This document shows, in pieces, positions 56,801 through 64,000 of a stretch of DNA of 64,000 nucleotides. Source of the DNA: Bacteroidota bacterium (lineage in GTDB: Bacteria > Bacteroidota > Ignavibacteria > Ignavibacteriales > Melioribacteraceae); the NCBI GenBank assembly GCA_018829205.1, contig JAHJUE010000006.1:124001-188000 (forward strand). The letters run 5' to 3'. Every line of letters starts with the position of its first letter. The stretch's first letter is position 1. Below the pieces are notes generated by a model, which saw only the letters and a program-made list of their open reading frames with translations, had not been told where the DNA came from and searched no databases. Made by a program: the position numbers and the translations under genes.

Positions 56801-57634
56801 TATCAAAGAAAAAAACTGCTTGGCAAAGCAAGAGAAAAAATGAAAATGCAGGAAGCAATTCATAGAGCAGAAGCGGCTGAACTTCAGGCCCGCGCAGTTC
56901 AAGCAGAAAACGAGAGAAAGACAAAAGAACTTGAAGAAGCAAGAGCACTGCAGCTTTCAATGCTTCCTAAAAATTTGCCCGCACTTCCTCATCTTGACAT
57001 TGCAGTATATATGAAAACCGCTACTGAAGTTGGCGGTGATTATTATGACTTTAATGTAGGGTTAGACGGAACATTGACCGTAGTAATTGGTGACGCAACT
57101 GGACACGGCATGAAAGCCGGAACAATGGTAACAGCAGCAAAAACATTATTCAATAGTTACTCTGCTAATCCCGATATAATTTTTACATTTCATGAAATGA
57201 CAAGATGTATAAAACAACTGCAGATGCAGTCTGTTTCAATGTGCTTAACAATGCTTAAAATTAAGAACAACAACTTAATTCTATCATCAGCCGGAATGCC
57301 CCCCATGTTTTTATTTAAAAGAGAAAATAGAATTGTTGAAGAACATTTATTAAAAGGAATGCCTCTGGGATCGATGAATAATTTTCCCTACGAAATTAGA
57401 GAAATGGAATTAACAAAGGGAGATACAATTCTTCTGATGAGCGACGGCTTCCCGGAACTTTCAAATGACAACAATGAACTTTACGGTTACAAACGAGTAC
57501 GTAATAAATTTGAAGAAGTTGCAGAACAGGAACCTGAAGATATAATTACATACTTAAAAGAAGAAGGTTCAAACTGGGTTAACGACAATGACCCTGATGA
57601 TGATGTTACTTTTGTAGTCTTGAAAGTGAAATAA
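53882..57634 (+). CDS. Periplasmic-propeller sensor with SpoIIE-type phosphatase output, paralog 3
   Basis: 1250 residues. Signal peptide (SLTLINAQQ), propeller blades (YGFMWIATEDGLNRYDGK), inserted module at about 516-641 with the variant DRGG in place of YGWLE but keeping IGEG, KNR, SDVGHSYG and WGIQ. Y_Y_Y about 850-945, membrane helix about 951-972, coiled coil (REKMKMQEAIHRAEAAELQ) and PP2C with GGDYYD at about 1050. Its phosphatase half is closest to paralog 4, with a stretch near 57374-57448 almost identical in DNA to 61316-61390. Followed by a repeat-rich spacer before paralog 4. Confidence 0.93.
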   Translation: MNYFVRILILLSISLTLINAQQNYQFKNFSEAEKLSNTTITDFFQDSYGFMWIATEDGLNRYDGKSVKIYKNRQGDETSLPDNAVMQIVEDKDKNLWAACYNAVGKLDRKTDKFKRYGLDNLPLKAAPNFFNSMLDSDGNVWFSLSEGGVIKYDKEKDTFVNFELSKLNETTVWGQVTNIIQLRNGVILAADAGSGIKSFNSSTNKFDPYYLKPGYSPKNVQSLNESSSGDIWFSGQNLLLKYSPIQYSIKQYDLVEKSKTKGLFKFYNDIVEDNKGDFWITIYSHGIFHVDKQFENIEQYFHDPSDLHTIQDNRLSNFYMDKFGILWISYLGGGLAQMDPNANPFDYSSINLSGRNGNQTIIKEIAPLSGSNSEVFLATNTDGILKYNTVTKETSKLNLIDPSVKIDSSNFINDLAVDFSGNIWFAINNSSLKRYDNKSKKIETIKSPYNRMTAAPFAIQSIDISPDNKIWISSNCGVDKYDPVTGKFISIPRIMNKKMDAQLKESLSQIKKSRKPISSILEVGESKNLKEPFTVNKKTNLLLMCIGEGRAVSGTFDRGGISVNEGNKLWEMTDIYETFHEGGGFKNRIGLKVLSIDKGDYNLYYSSDVGHSYGGFNVLAPDDSTSWGIQAFELSDDEYSNLKNLLEINLDNSKYLPFEFGRTIKFSKVNSNKIWIGTNTNSFFQYDLGTGDYIQHNFDKNNISDASHYIYNFYEDLDGILWVGTYASFLRLDPKTNELKSFTTLDGLPGGNIYSITEDNFGALWIYSSGGLSKLNKNAPIEKYSFINYDSKDGLDGLTSTTAVWKNEYGKLFFGGKGGIISFTPGNINTIEPDVVIHNFRIDDVSVFDDSSTYSIPNGIYDTKEIELSYNQNNIAFEFSSIHFSRPGKNKTTYQLEGFSSKWYESDKNFASFTNLDPGSYTFRVKGSNGDDIWNEKGRSISIVIHPPWWKTTFAYIGYAVILMVSIFGFDRYQRKKLLGKAREKMKMQEAIHRAEAAELQARAVQAENERKTKELEEARALQLSMLPKNLPALPHLDIAVYMKTATEVGGDYYDFNVGLDGTLTVVIGDATGHGMKAGTMVTAAKTLFNSYSANPDIIFTFHEMTRCIKQLQMQSVSMCLTMLKIKNNNLILSSAGMPPMFLFKRENRIVEEHLLKGMPLGSMNNFPYEIREMELTKGDTILLMSDGFPELSNDNNELYGYKRVRNKFEEVAEQEPEDIITYLKEEGSNWVNDNDPDDDVTFVVLKVK

Positions 57635-57641
57635 ATTATAG

Positions 57642-57750
57642 CCTCCTTCCAAAGCTCGTTTTGTGAGAAAAATGGCCTGTCCTTCGTAGCTCGTTTTGTG
57701 AGAAAAAGGGCATGTCCTCCGTAGCTCGTTTTTTGAGCGAAGGAGGGATG
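57642..57750 (+). repeat. Three imperfect 35-base tandem repeats ending in a hairpin
   Basis: Units begin at about 57645, 57680 and 57715, each containing agctcgttttgtgagaaaaa-like sequence and ending g(g)catg/ggcctg. The last unit differs (ttttttgagcgaaggaggg) and folds back on its own start: cctccgtagctc against gagcgaaggagg. It lies between paralogs 3 and 4 and is more GC-rich than the surrounding DNA. It may terminate or attenuate transcription of paralog 3, or be a dispersed repeat. Confidence 0.75.
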
Positions 57751-57802
57751 TAACGATTGTTGTAATAAAAATAAAACTTTATCCATATGGACAAACTATT
57801 TT

Positions 57803-60800
57803 ATGAAAAATAAATTATTGTCAATCACTATTGTTTTAATTGCGCAATACCTTGCTTTTAATTCTCCAATTTATGCACAGGAAAATTTTGTGTTCGAAAA
57901 CTTCTCAATCCCTCAAGGACTTTCAAACCCGAATATAAATTGCATTTACGAAGACAAGTTCGGTTTTCTATGGCTTGGCACTAATGACGGATTAAACAGG
58001 TACGACGGCTACGAATTTAAAGTTTATAAAAATAATCCTTCGGATAGTACCAGTTTGCCGGGAAATACCATCACAGCAATAAATGAAGATAAAAACGGGA
58101 ATCTCTGGATTGGTGGATTTAATGTAATGGTTAAGTATATAAGAGAAAAAGATAATTTCGAAAAAGTAAATTTTAACAAAGGCAATAATTTAAACCTGCC
58201 TAATATTGATAATTTATTTATAGATAGTAAAAATAGAATTTGGCTTGGTACCGACTCTTTCGGATTGCACTTATTAAATTCTGAGAAAATGAGTACACGT
58301 AAAATTGAATTTATGGTAAATAACGAGAAAATTTTTAACGGCGATATTTTTTCCATTAATGAAACCAATAATCATGAAATACTGGCGTTGGATTACGGTT
58401 TGGGAATTTTTTATTACAATGAAGAAAAAGATGTGTTTCTTCAATATAAAAATCTTGGAACAGATATTTTGGGATCCGGTATGTTTGTTATTCATGAAGA
58501 TGAATTTAACAGAATTTGGATTGGAGGAGAAAATGCTTTACTGATATATAATAAAAACACAAGTAACGTGGAAAGTGTTCCTATGTTTTCTCACGCTGGC
58601 AAATTCGGATTTTTTACCAGAGGCGTATATAAAATTTTAAAAGATAAAACCGGTTTTTTATGGATCGCTACTCTTGATGACGGTTTATTCAGATATAATC
58701 CTGTTGATAATAACTTTTTCCGTTTCTCATATACAGCTGATTCTAAAAACAATATTAAGTCAACCGGCATACTCTCATTATATCAAGACAGTTTCGGCAA
58801 CATCTGGATTGGAACTATGCTTGACGGTTTATATAAAGTTGATCCAAATAAACAGCCTATGAATGTTATAAGGATTCCGGAAAACTTAAAAACAAACTCC
58901 CCAAAAGATAAAATAACAGCGGTCGCGAAAACAGAAAATGATAATAATTTAATTTTTGGTACCGCGGGTATCGGTTTAATTATTCAAAACCCTCAAACAA
59001 AAGCATTATTAAATTATAAATCTGGAACTTCCGCTTCAAGTTTATCGAGCAACAATATATCATCTCTAACAGTTGATGAAAACAATAATATTTGGATTGG
59101 CAGCGATAAGGGTCTAGACTATTTGAATAGAAAATCAGGCACAATCACAAGCTATTTTAAAGATGCTATAAATAAATATGTAAGATTCAGTATCAGAGAT
59201 CTAAAAATTGATTATGCAGGCAGATTGTTTGTGGCCTCTTCACAGGGAGTGGATATATTTTATCCAAAGCAAGACTTCTTAAAAAAAATTCCTTCATTAA
59301 TTAACCGCGAACTTAGCCCGGAGTTAAAATCAGACCTGATTAGAATTGCCGATACCTCGAAACCTTTAGCCGCCATATTGAAAGTTGGTGAGCAAAAATT
59401 ATTAAATACTAAATTCGAAATTAAAGACAGTACAAAGGTTTTAATTTTAGGAGTGGGAGAAGGACAGCCGAATTTGGAAACCATGTTTGATTACGGATGG
59501 CTGGAAGATGAGGCAGGCAATTTAGTATGGGGAATGCAGAAATTTGTTAATTCATTCCATTTTGACGGCGGAATGAAAAATAGAATCATTGCTCAAACTC
59601 TTTCTCTTAAAAAAGGAATTTATAATCTTAAGTTTCAATCCGATGTTGGTCATTCATACGGTAATTTCAACGTTGAGTCACCGAAAGATTCCGCGCTTTG
59701 GGGAATTCAAGTATTAAAAATTAATGATGAACAAGAAAAGGATTTTTCAGAAAGAATAAATTCAGAGATTAAAAACAGTAGTAAAATGCTGATGGAAAAT
59801 GCAACTTCTATTTATATAAGTAAATTTTATGAAGATATTTTATGGATCGGGACAATCAGTCAAGGATTAATAAAATACAACTTGGGCAACGGTAAGTTTA
59901 CGCAGTATAATAAAAACATAAAAGTCGTTAAAGAAATTGTAACTAATAATGATGTATATAATGTATTGGAAGATAGCAAAGGTATCGTTTGGTTCTCATC
60001 TCCAATCGGATTGGGGAAATTAAATCCTAAAACTGAAAAAATAATTTTCTATACTGAAAAAGACGGTCTGCCTACAAATCTGGTACTGGCAATACAAGAA
60101 GATAATTACGGAAACCTTTGGATTAGCAGCGCCGCAGGCTTAACCACGTTAGTAAGAAGTGAGGAGGGTGAAAAAGAATCGTTTATAAACATTGACATAA
60201 AAGACGGGCTTCAGGGTTATTCATATTCAACTGCTACATGGAAAACAGATATCGGCGAATTATTTTTCGGCGGTGATAACGGGATTAATTATTTTGTGCC
60301 TGGAAGAACGAATCAAACCAAGCCTAAAATTGTTATTACGGATTTAAGAATTTCCGACGTATCAGTTTTTAACAATAACTCGACTTCCCCTTTGTCCAAA
60401 GACTTAAACGAAACCGAAGAATTAACATTGTCGTATTCGCAGAACGATATTGCTTTTCAGTTCGCCCCTATTCACTATTCAAGACCGGAAAGAAATCTTA
60501 TCGCATACAAACTTGATGGCTTTAACGCGGATTGGGTTTACAGTAAACTAAAATTTGCAACATTTACAAATCTTGACCCCGGTGAATATACCCTAAAATT
60601 AAAAGCGGCTAACGGTGATGGAATATGGAGCGATGAAGAAAGAACTATCCGTATTGTAATTCTGCCTCCTTATTGGAGAACTACATTAGCATATATTTCC
60701 TACGGAATAATTTTCTTCGGAATAATATTCGGGATTGATCGTATTCAACGAAGACGTATTTTAACAAAAGAGAGAAATGTTGCGGCAATTAAAGAAGCCG

Positions 60801-61576
60801 AACTACGCGCAATGGCAGCTGAAGCTCAATCAAGAGTTATGCAGGCGGAGAATGAAAGAAAATCCAAAGAGCTTGAAGAAGCCCGCGAACTGCAGCTTTC
60901 TATGCTTCCTAAAAATCTGCCTTCTCTTCCCCATCTTGATATTGCCGTTTATATGAAAACAGCTACTGAAGTAGGCGGTGATTATTATGACTTTAATGTA
61001 GGTTTAGACGGAACATTAACCGTTGTTATCGGCGACGCTACAGGACATGGCATGAAAGCAGGCACAATGGTCACTGCCGCCAAAACACTATTTAACAGCT
61101 ATTCGGCCAACCCCAATATTCTTTTTACTTTTCATGAAATGACAAGATGTATTAAACAGCTTCAGATGCAGTCAGTTTCTATGTGTTTAACAATGCTTAA
61201 AATTAGGAACAACAACTTAATTATATCATCAGCCGGAATGCCTCCAATGTTTTTATTTAAAAGAGAAAGCAGAATTGTAGAGGAACATTTACTTAAAGGC
61301 ATGCCGCTCGGCACCATGAATAATTTTCCCTACGAAATTAGAGAAATGGAATTAGCAAAGGGAGATACAATACTTCTGATGAGCGACGGTTTTCCCGAAT
61401 TAACAAATGAAGACAATGAATTATACGGTTACAAAAGAGTGAGAAATAAATTTGAAGAAACTGCTGATAAAGAACCTGAAGAAATAATAACATGCTTAAA
61501 AGATGAAGGATCAAGATGGGTTAAAGATAATGACCCTGATGATGATGTTACGTTTGTTGTAATTAAAATAAAATAG
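57803..61576 (+). CDS. Periplasmic-propeller sensor with SpoIIE-type phosphatase output, paralog 4
   Basis: 1257 residues. Signal peptide to about residue 28 (FNSPIYAQE), Reg_prop blades, inserted module at about 522-647 (LGVGEG, DYGWLED, KNR, SDVGHSYGNFN, WGIQ), Y_Y_Y about 860-950, membrane helix about 957-980, coiled coil and PP2C (GGDYYD about 1057, GDATGHGMKAG, SAGMPP, SDGFPE, DDDVTFVVIK). All metal-binding aspartates are present, so the phosphatase should be active. The response-regulator gene starts 36 bases after its stop and is probably in the same transcript. Confidence 0.93.
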   Translation: MKNKLLSITIVLIAQYLAFNSPIYAQENFVFENFSIPQGLSNPNINCIYEDKFGFLWLGTNDGLNRYDGYEFKVYKNNPSDSTSLPGNTITAINEDKNGNLWIGGFNVMVKYIREKDNFEKVNFNKGNNLNLPNIDNLFIDSKNRIWLGTDSFGLHLLNSEKMSTRKIEFMVNNEKIFNGDIFSINETNNHEILALDYGLGIFYYNEEKDVFLQYKNLGTDILGSGMFVIHEDEFNRIWIGGENALLIYNKNTSNVESVPMFSHAGKFGFFTRGVYKILKDKTGFLWIATLDDGLFRYNPVDNNFFRFSYTADSKNNIKSTGILSLYQDSFGNIWIGTMLDGLYKVDPNKQPMNVIRIPENLKTNSPKDKITAVAKTENDNNLIFGTAGIGLIIQNPQTKALLNYKSGTSASSLSSNNISSLTVDENNNIWIGSDKGLDYLNRKSGTITSYFKDAINKYVRFSIRDLKIDYAGRLFVASSQGVDIFYPKQDFLKKIPSLINRELSPELKSDLIRIADTSKPLAAILKVGEQKLLNTKFEIKDSTKVLILGVGEGQPNLETMFDYGWLEDEAGNLVWGMQKFVNSFHFDGGMKNRIIAQTLSLKKGIYNLKFQSDVGHSYGNFNVESPKDSALWGIQVLKINDEQEKDFSERINSEIKNSSKMLMENATSIYISKFYEDILWIGTISQGLIKYNLGNGKFTQYNKNIKVVKEIVTNNDVYNVLEDSKGIVWFSSPIGLGKLNPKTEKIIFYTEKDGLPTNLVLAIQEDNYGNLWISSAAGLTTLVRSEEGEKESFINIDIKDGLQGYSYSTATWKTDIGELFFGGDNGINYFVPGRTNQTKPKIVITDLRISDVSVFNNNSTSPLSKDLNETEELTLSYSQNDIAFQFAPIHYSRPERNLIAYKLDGFNADWVYSKLKFATFTNLDPGEYTLKLKAANGDGIWSDEERTIRIVILPPYWRTTLAYISYGIIFFGIIFGIDRIQRRRILTKERNVAAIKEAELRAMAAEAQSRVMQAENERKSKELEEARELQLSMLPKNLPSLPHLDIAVYMKTATEVGGDYYDFNVGLDGTLTVVIGDATGHGMKAGTMVTAAKTLFNSYSANPNILFTFHEMTRCIKQLQMQSVSMCLTMLKIRNNNLIISSAGMPPMFLFKRESRIVEEHLLKGMPLGTMNNFPYEIREMELAKGDTILLMSDGFPELTNEDNELYGYKRVRNKFEETADKEPEEIITCLKDEGSRWVKDNDPDDDVTFVVIKIK

Positions 61577-61612
61577 TTATAAAAATTTATATAAATATAG
61601 AAAGGATACCGT

Positions 61613-61984
61613 ATGAAAATAATGGTTGTTGACGATGAAAAAGATGTTCAAATGCTTTTTGAACAACGATTCCGTCGCGAAATTAAAGAAGGCAAACTTG
61701 CATTTCTGTTCGCTTTTTCCGGAGAAGAAGCACGCGATTATCTAAAATCAAACGGCAGCAAGGAGGTTAATCAAATCTTCTCCGATGTTAACATGCCCGG
61801 TATGAACGGACTTCAATTGTTAAAATGGATTAAAGAAAATTTCCCTGATCTAAAAGTAGCTATGATAACCGCATACAGTAATGACGAAAATTATAAACAG
61901 GCTTTGGAATACGGATGCGATGATTATTTAACCAAACCAATTGATTTCGGAGTTCTAAAAGACAAAGTGTTGCCTAACGAATAA
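61613..61984 (+). CDS. Single-domain response regulator (CheY-like receiver)
   Basis: 123 residues, receiver domain only. Acidic pair in VVDDEKD (D7, D8), phosphoacceptor D58 in FSDVNMPGMNG, T86 in MITAYS and K108 in LTKPI: all active-site residues present. It has no output domain, so it must act by protein contact. It sits between phosphatase paralog 4 and the GAF protein. No histidine kinase is adjacent; the kinase at 35085 or one downstream of the window may phosphorylate it. Confidence 0.95.
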   Translation: MKIMVVDDEKDVQMLFEQRFRREIKEGKLAFLFAFSGEEARDYLKSNGSKEVNQIFSDVNMPGMNGLQLLKWIKENFPDLKVAMITAYSNDENYKQALEYGCDDYLTKPIDFGVLKDKVLPNE

Positions 61985-62016
61985 AATTCATACAATCAAA
62001 AATTGAACGGTGACAA

Positions 62017-64000
62017 ATGAAGAATAAATCTGTTATGAATAATGAGTTGATAGAAGACAATTTATCAATCGAAGAGAAATTAATTCAGAGAGAAGCTGAA
62101 CTGGCAATTATAAGCAGTGTTAGTGAAGCAATTTCAAAAAGACTTGATGCAAAAACCATTACCCGCATAATCGGTGACAAAGTAAAAGAAATATTTAATT
62201 CAGAAGTGACTGAAATCCTTTTGCTCAATGAAACAACTAATATGATAGATATTCCTTATTCATACTACAGGGGATATCAAACTGCCGATTCTTTTCAGCT
62301 CGGAGAAGGTTTGACTTCAAAAGTAATAAAATCCGCTAAGCCTCTTGTAATAGGGACTTTTGAAGAAAGCTTAAAAAATGGGGTGATTGTACAATCCGAC
62401 GAAGAAAAAACGGAAACCTATATTGGCGTCCCAATTATTTCACATGAAAAAGTTTTAGGCGTTGTAAGTATTCAAAGCTATAAAAAGAATGACTACAACG
62501 ATGAAAAAGTGCGTTTGCTTTCTATACTTTCATCAAACATGGGTGTTGCGCTTGAAAACGCTAGACTATTTGAAGAAACAAATATTTTATTAAATGAAAC
62601 AAAACAAAGAAATGCCGAATTGGGAGTTATAAACAGCGTGCAGGAAGGTTTAGCAAAAGAGCTTGATATAAACGGCATTTATGAACTTGTTGGTGAAAAG
62701 ATAAGAGAAATTTTTAATGCACAAGTTATAGACATTGTCTCATATGATAAAAATACAAACATGATCCGTGATAGTTATTCTTATGAAAAGGGTGACCGGA
62801 CATTAATTGGACCGAGACCGCTTACGGGATTTAGAAAACACATAGTTAAATCATTAAAGCCGTTGGTTATCAATAAAGACAATGAAAAAGAATCAATTAA
62901 GTACGGCAACAAGGTAGTATTTGGTGAAATGCCGAAATCATTACTATTTGTTCCTATGATAACCGGCGGAGAAGTTTCATGTATAATCAGTCTGCAGAAT
63001 CTTGATATAGAAAATGCTTTCAGTGAATCTGATGTACGGCTATTAACTACTCTTGCTAACAGTATGAGTGTAGCCCTTGAAAATGCTAGGTTATTTGATG
63101 AAACCAACCGATTATTAAAAGAAACGGAACAGCGTTCGGCTGAACTTACCGTTATTAATAGTGTGCAGGAAGGATTGGTAAAGCAGGTAGAACTTAATGC
63201 TATTTTTGAACTGGTGGGTGAAAAGATAAGGGAAATTTTTGATGCTCAGGTGGTGTCAATAGGAGTCTATGATTATGAGAATGAATTATGCCAGTTTAAA
63301 TACGATATAGAAAAAGGCGAAAGATTTTTTGACGAACCAAGAAAATTCATTTCAATTGATAAACATCTTATAAACTTTAAAAAAATTCTACTGGTAAACA
63401 GTAATATAGTTGATGAGTTAGTGAAAATTGGTGAAAAAAAACCAAAAGCTGCAGAAGGAACAGAAATGCCCAAATCCGCAATTTGGGTACCTATGATTGT
63501 TGATAATAACGTAAAAGGATATGTAAGCTTACAGAATATAGATCGTGAAAATGCATTCAGCGATTCGGATGTTAGACTTTTAACAACGCTTACAAACTCA
63601 ATGAGTGTCGCTCTTGAAAACGCCAGACTCTTTGATGAAACAAACAAATTATTAGAGGAAACCAAACAGCAGGCTATCGAATTAAAAATTATCAACAGTG
63701 TAGGCGAAGGTTTGGCAAAGCAGCTTGACTTTCAATCTATTATAGATTTGGTAGGTGAAAAAATTCGGGAAGTATTCAGCGCACAGGTAGTAAGTATTTC
63801 AACATATGAAAAAGAAACTGAACAAATACATCATAGGTACGCAGTTGAATTAGACAAACGTTTTTACTTCGATAAACCGCAGGCAATTGACAACGACAGA
63901 AAAGAAATTATTGAATCCAAACAGCCTTTGATTTTCGGAACTGCCAAAGAAGCTATTGAACATAGCGGCGAAGAAGTTGTAGCCGGCGAAATGCCGGAAT
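62017..64000 (+). CDS. Multi-GAF-domain signalling protein, 3' end cut by window edge
   Basis: At least 661 residues, ATG 62017, open to the window end. Four tandem GAF domains of about 180 residues, each introduced by a coiled linker of the form ETK(Q)-R-x-A-E-L-x-x-I-N-S-V-x-E-G-L, and each of the first three ending in MGVALENARLFEE or MSVALENARLFDE. The fourth is incomplete. The units are similar enough to indicate recent internal duplication. No output domain is reached; a kinase, cyclase or phosphatase would be expected further on. It follows the receiver gene by 32 bases, suggesting joint function. Confidence 0.85.
   Translation, partial: MKNKSVMNNELIEDNLSIEEKLIQREAELAIISSVSEAISKRLDAKTITRIIGDKVKEIFNSEVTEILLLNETTNMIDIPYSYYRGYQTADSFQLGEGLTSKVIKSAKPLVIGTFEESLKNGVIVQSDEEKTETYIGVPIISHEKVLGVVSIQSYKKNDYNDEKVRLLSILSSNMGVALENARLFEETNILLNETKQRNAELGVINSVQEGLAKELDINGIYELVGEKIREIFNAQVIDIVSYDKNTNMIRDSYSYEKGDRTLIGPRPLTGFRKHIVKSLKPLVINKDNEKESIKYGNKVVFGEMPKSLLFVPMITGGEVSCIISLQNLDIENAFSESDVRLLTTLANSMSVALENARLFDETNRLLKETEQRSAELTVINSVQEGLVKQVELNAIFELVGEKIREIFDAQVVSIGVYDYENELCQFKYDIEKGERFFDEPRKFISIDKHLINFKKILLVNSNIVDELVKIGEKKPKAAEGTEMPKSAIWVPMIVDNNVKGYVSLQNIDRENAFSDSDVRLLTTLTNSMSVALENARLFDETNKLLEETKQQAIELKIINSVGEGLAKQLDFQSIIDLVGEKIREVFSAQVVSISTYEKETEQIHHRYAVELDKRFYFDKPQAIDNDRKEIIESKQPLIFGTAKEAIEHSGEEVVAGEMPE

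Noticed and set aside
57642-57750. Possible CRISPR array
   Set aside because: Units are directly adjacent, diverge from each other and have no unique spacers; no cas genes nearby.

Overview
The window is AT-rich, with intergenic regions close to 70-75% A+T. It reads like a chromosome segment of a Bacteroidota/Chlorobi-group bacterium, most probably an Ignavibacteria-type organism. This is inferred from protein style, the very high multiheme cytochrome content, the Reg_prop/Y_Y_Y sensor proteins and several TTG starts. No rRNA, tRNA, CRISPR array, insertion sequence or phage gene was recognised. All assignments come from reading the sequence; no database search was possible.

Region 1 (1-12.3 kb) is an electron-export locus. 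A 7-heme NapC/NirT protein resembling Geobacter ImcH lies on the minus strand, next to a membrane-anchored GcvH-like protein cut by the window edge. On the plus strand follow a 19-heme cytochrome, a separate b-type cytochrome, a 19-heme cytochrome fused to a b-type membrane domain (CbcL-like), a tetraheme c554-type cytochrome, an outer-membrane barrel, a 14-heme cytochrome and an 11-heme lipoprotein. About 74 c-type heme motifs occur in 12 kb. The layout suggests quinol oxidation at the inner membrane, a periplasmic relay, and a porin-cytochrome conduit across the outer membrane. A promoter-like site with a perfect 18-bp palindrome lies ahead of the plus-strand genes.

Region 2 (12.4-24.2 kb) is haem biosynthesis: hemX-like, hemA, hemC, hemD, hemE, hemN, then (after a minus-strand ATP-grasp gene) hemH, a hemY/hemG-type oxidase and hemL. 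hemB is not in the window. Region 3 (24.4-31.7 kb) has an M61-like peptidase, a small barrel protein, and a minus-strand cytochrome c maturation operon, ccmC-ccmD-ccmE-ccmF. CcmE carries a CxxxY motif in place of the usual haem-binding histidine motif. A bacteriohemerythrin gene is divergent from it. Regions 1-3 together supply cytochromes, haem and haem attachment.

Region 4 (31.8-43.2 kb) is mixed: a SpoIIE-type phosphatase, a Sel1-repeat protein, an RsbW-like kinase, a histidine kinase, a short-chain dehydrogenase, an RND efflux pump with its adaptor, alanine racemase and a DUF1801 protein.

Region 5 (43.5-64 kb) is a signalling island: an RsbW-like kinase, a STAS protein, a tandem-GAF/SpoIIE phosphatase with a non-standard start, four consecutive ~1250-residue paralogs (periplasmic propeller with a conserved inserted module, Y_Y_Y, one membrane helix, coiled coil, cytoplasmic SpoIIE phosphatase), a CheY-like receiver, and a protein of at least four GAF domains cut by the right edge. 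It looks like a many-input partner-switching network. No sigma factor is visible, so the final target is unknown.
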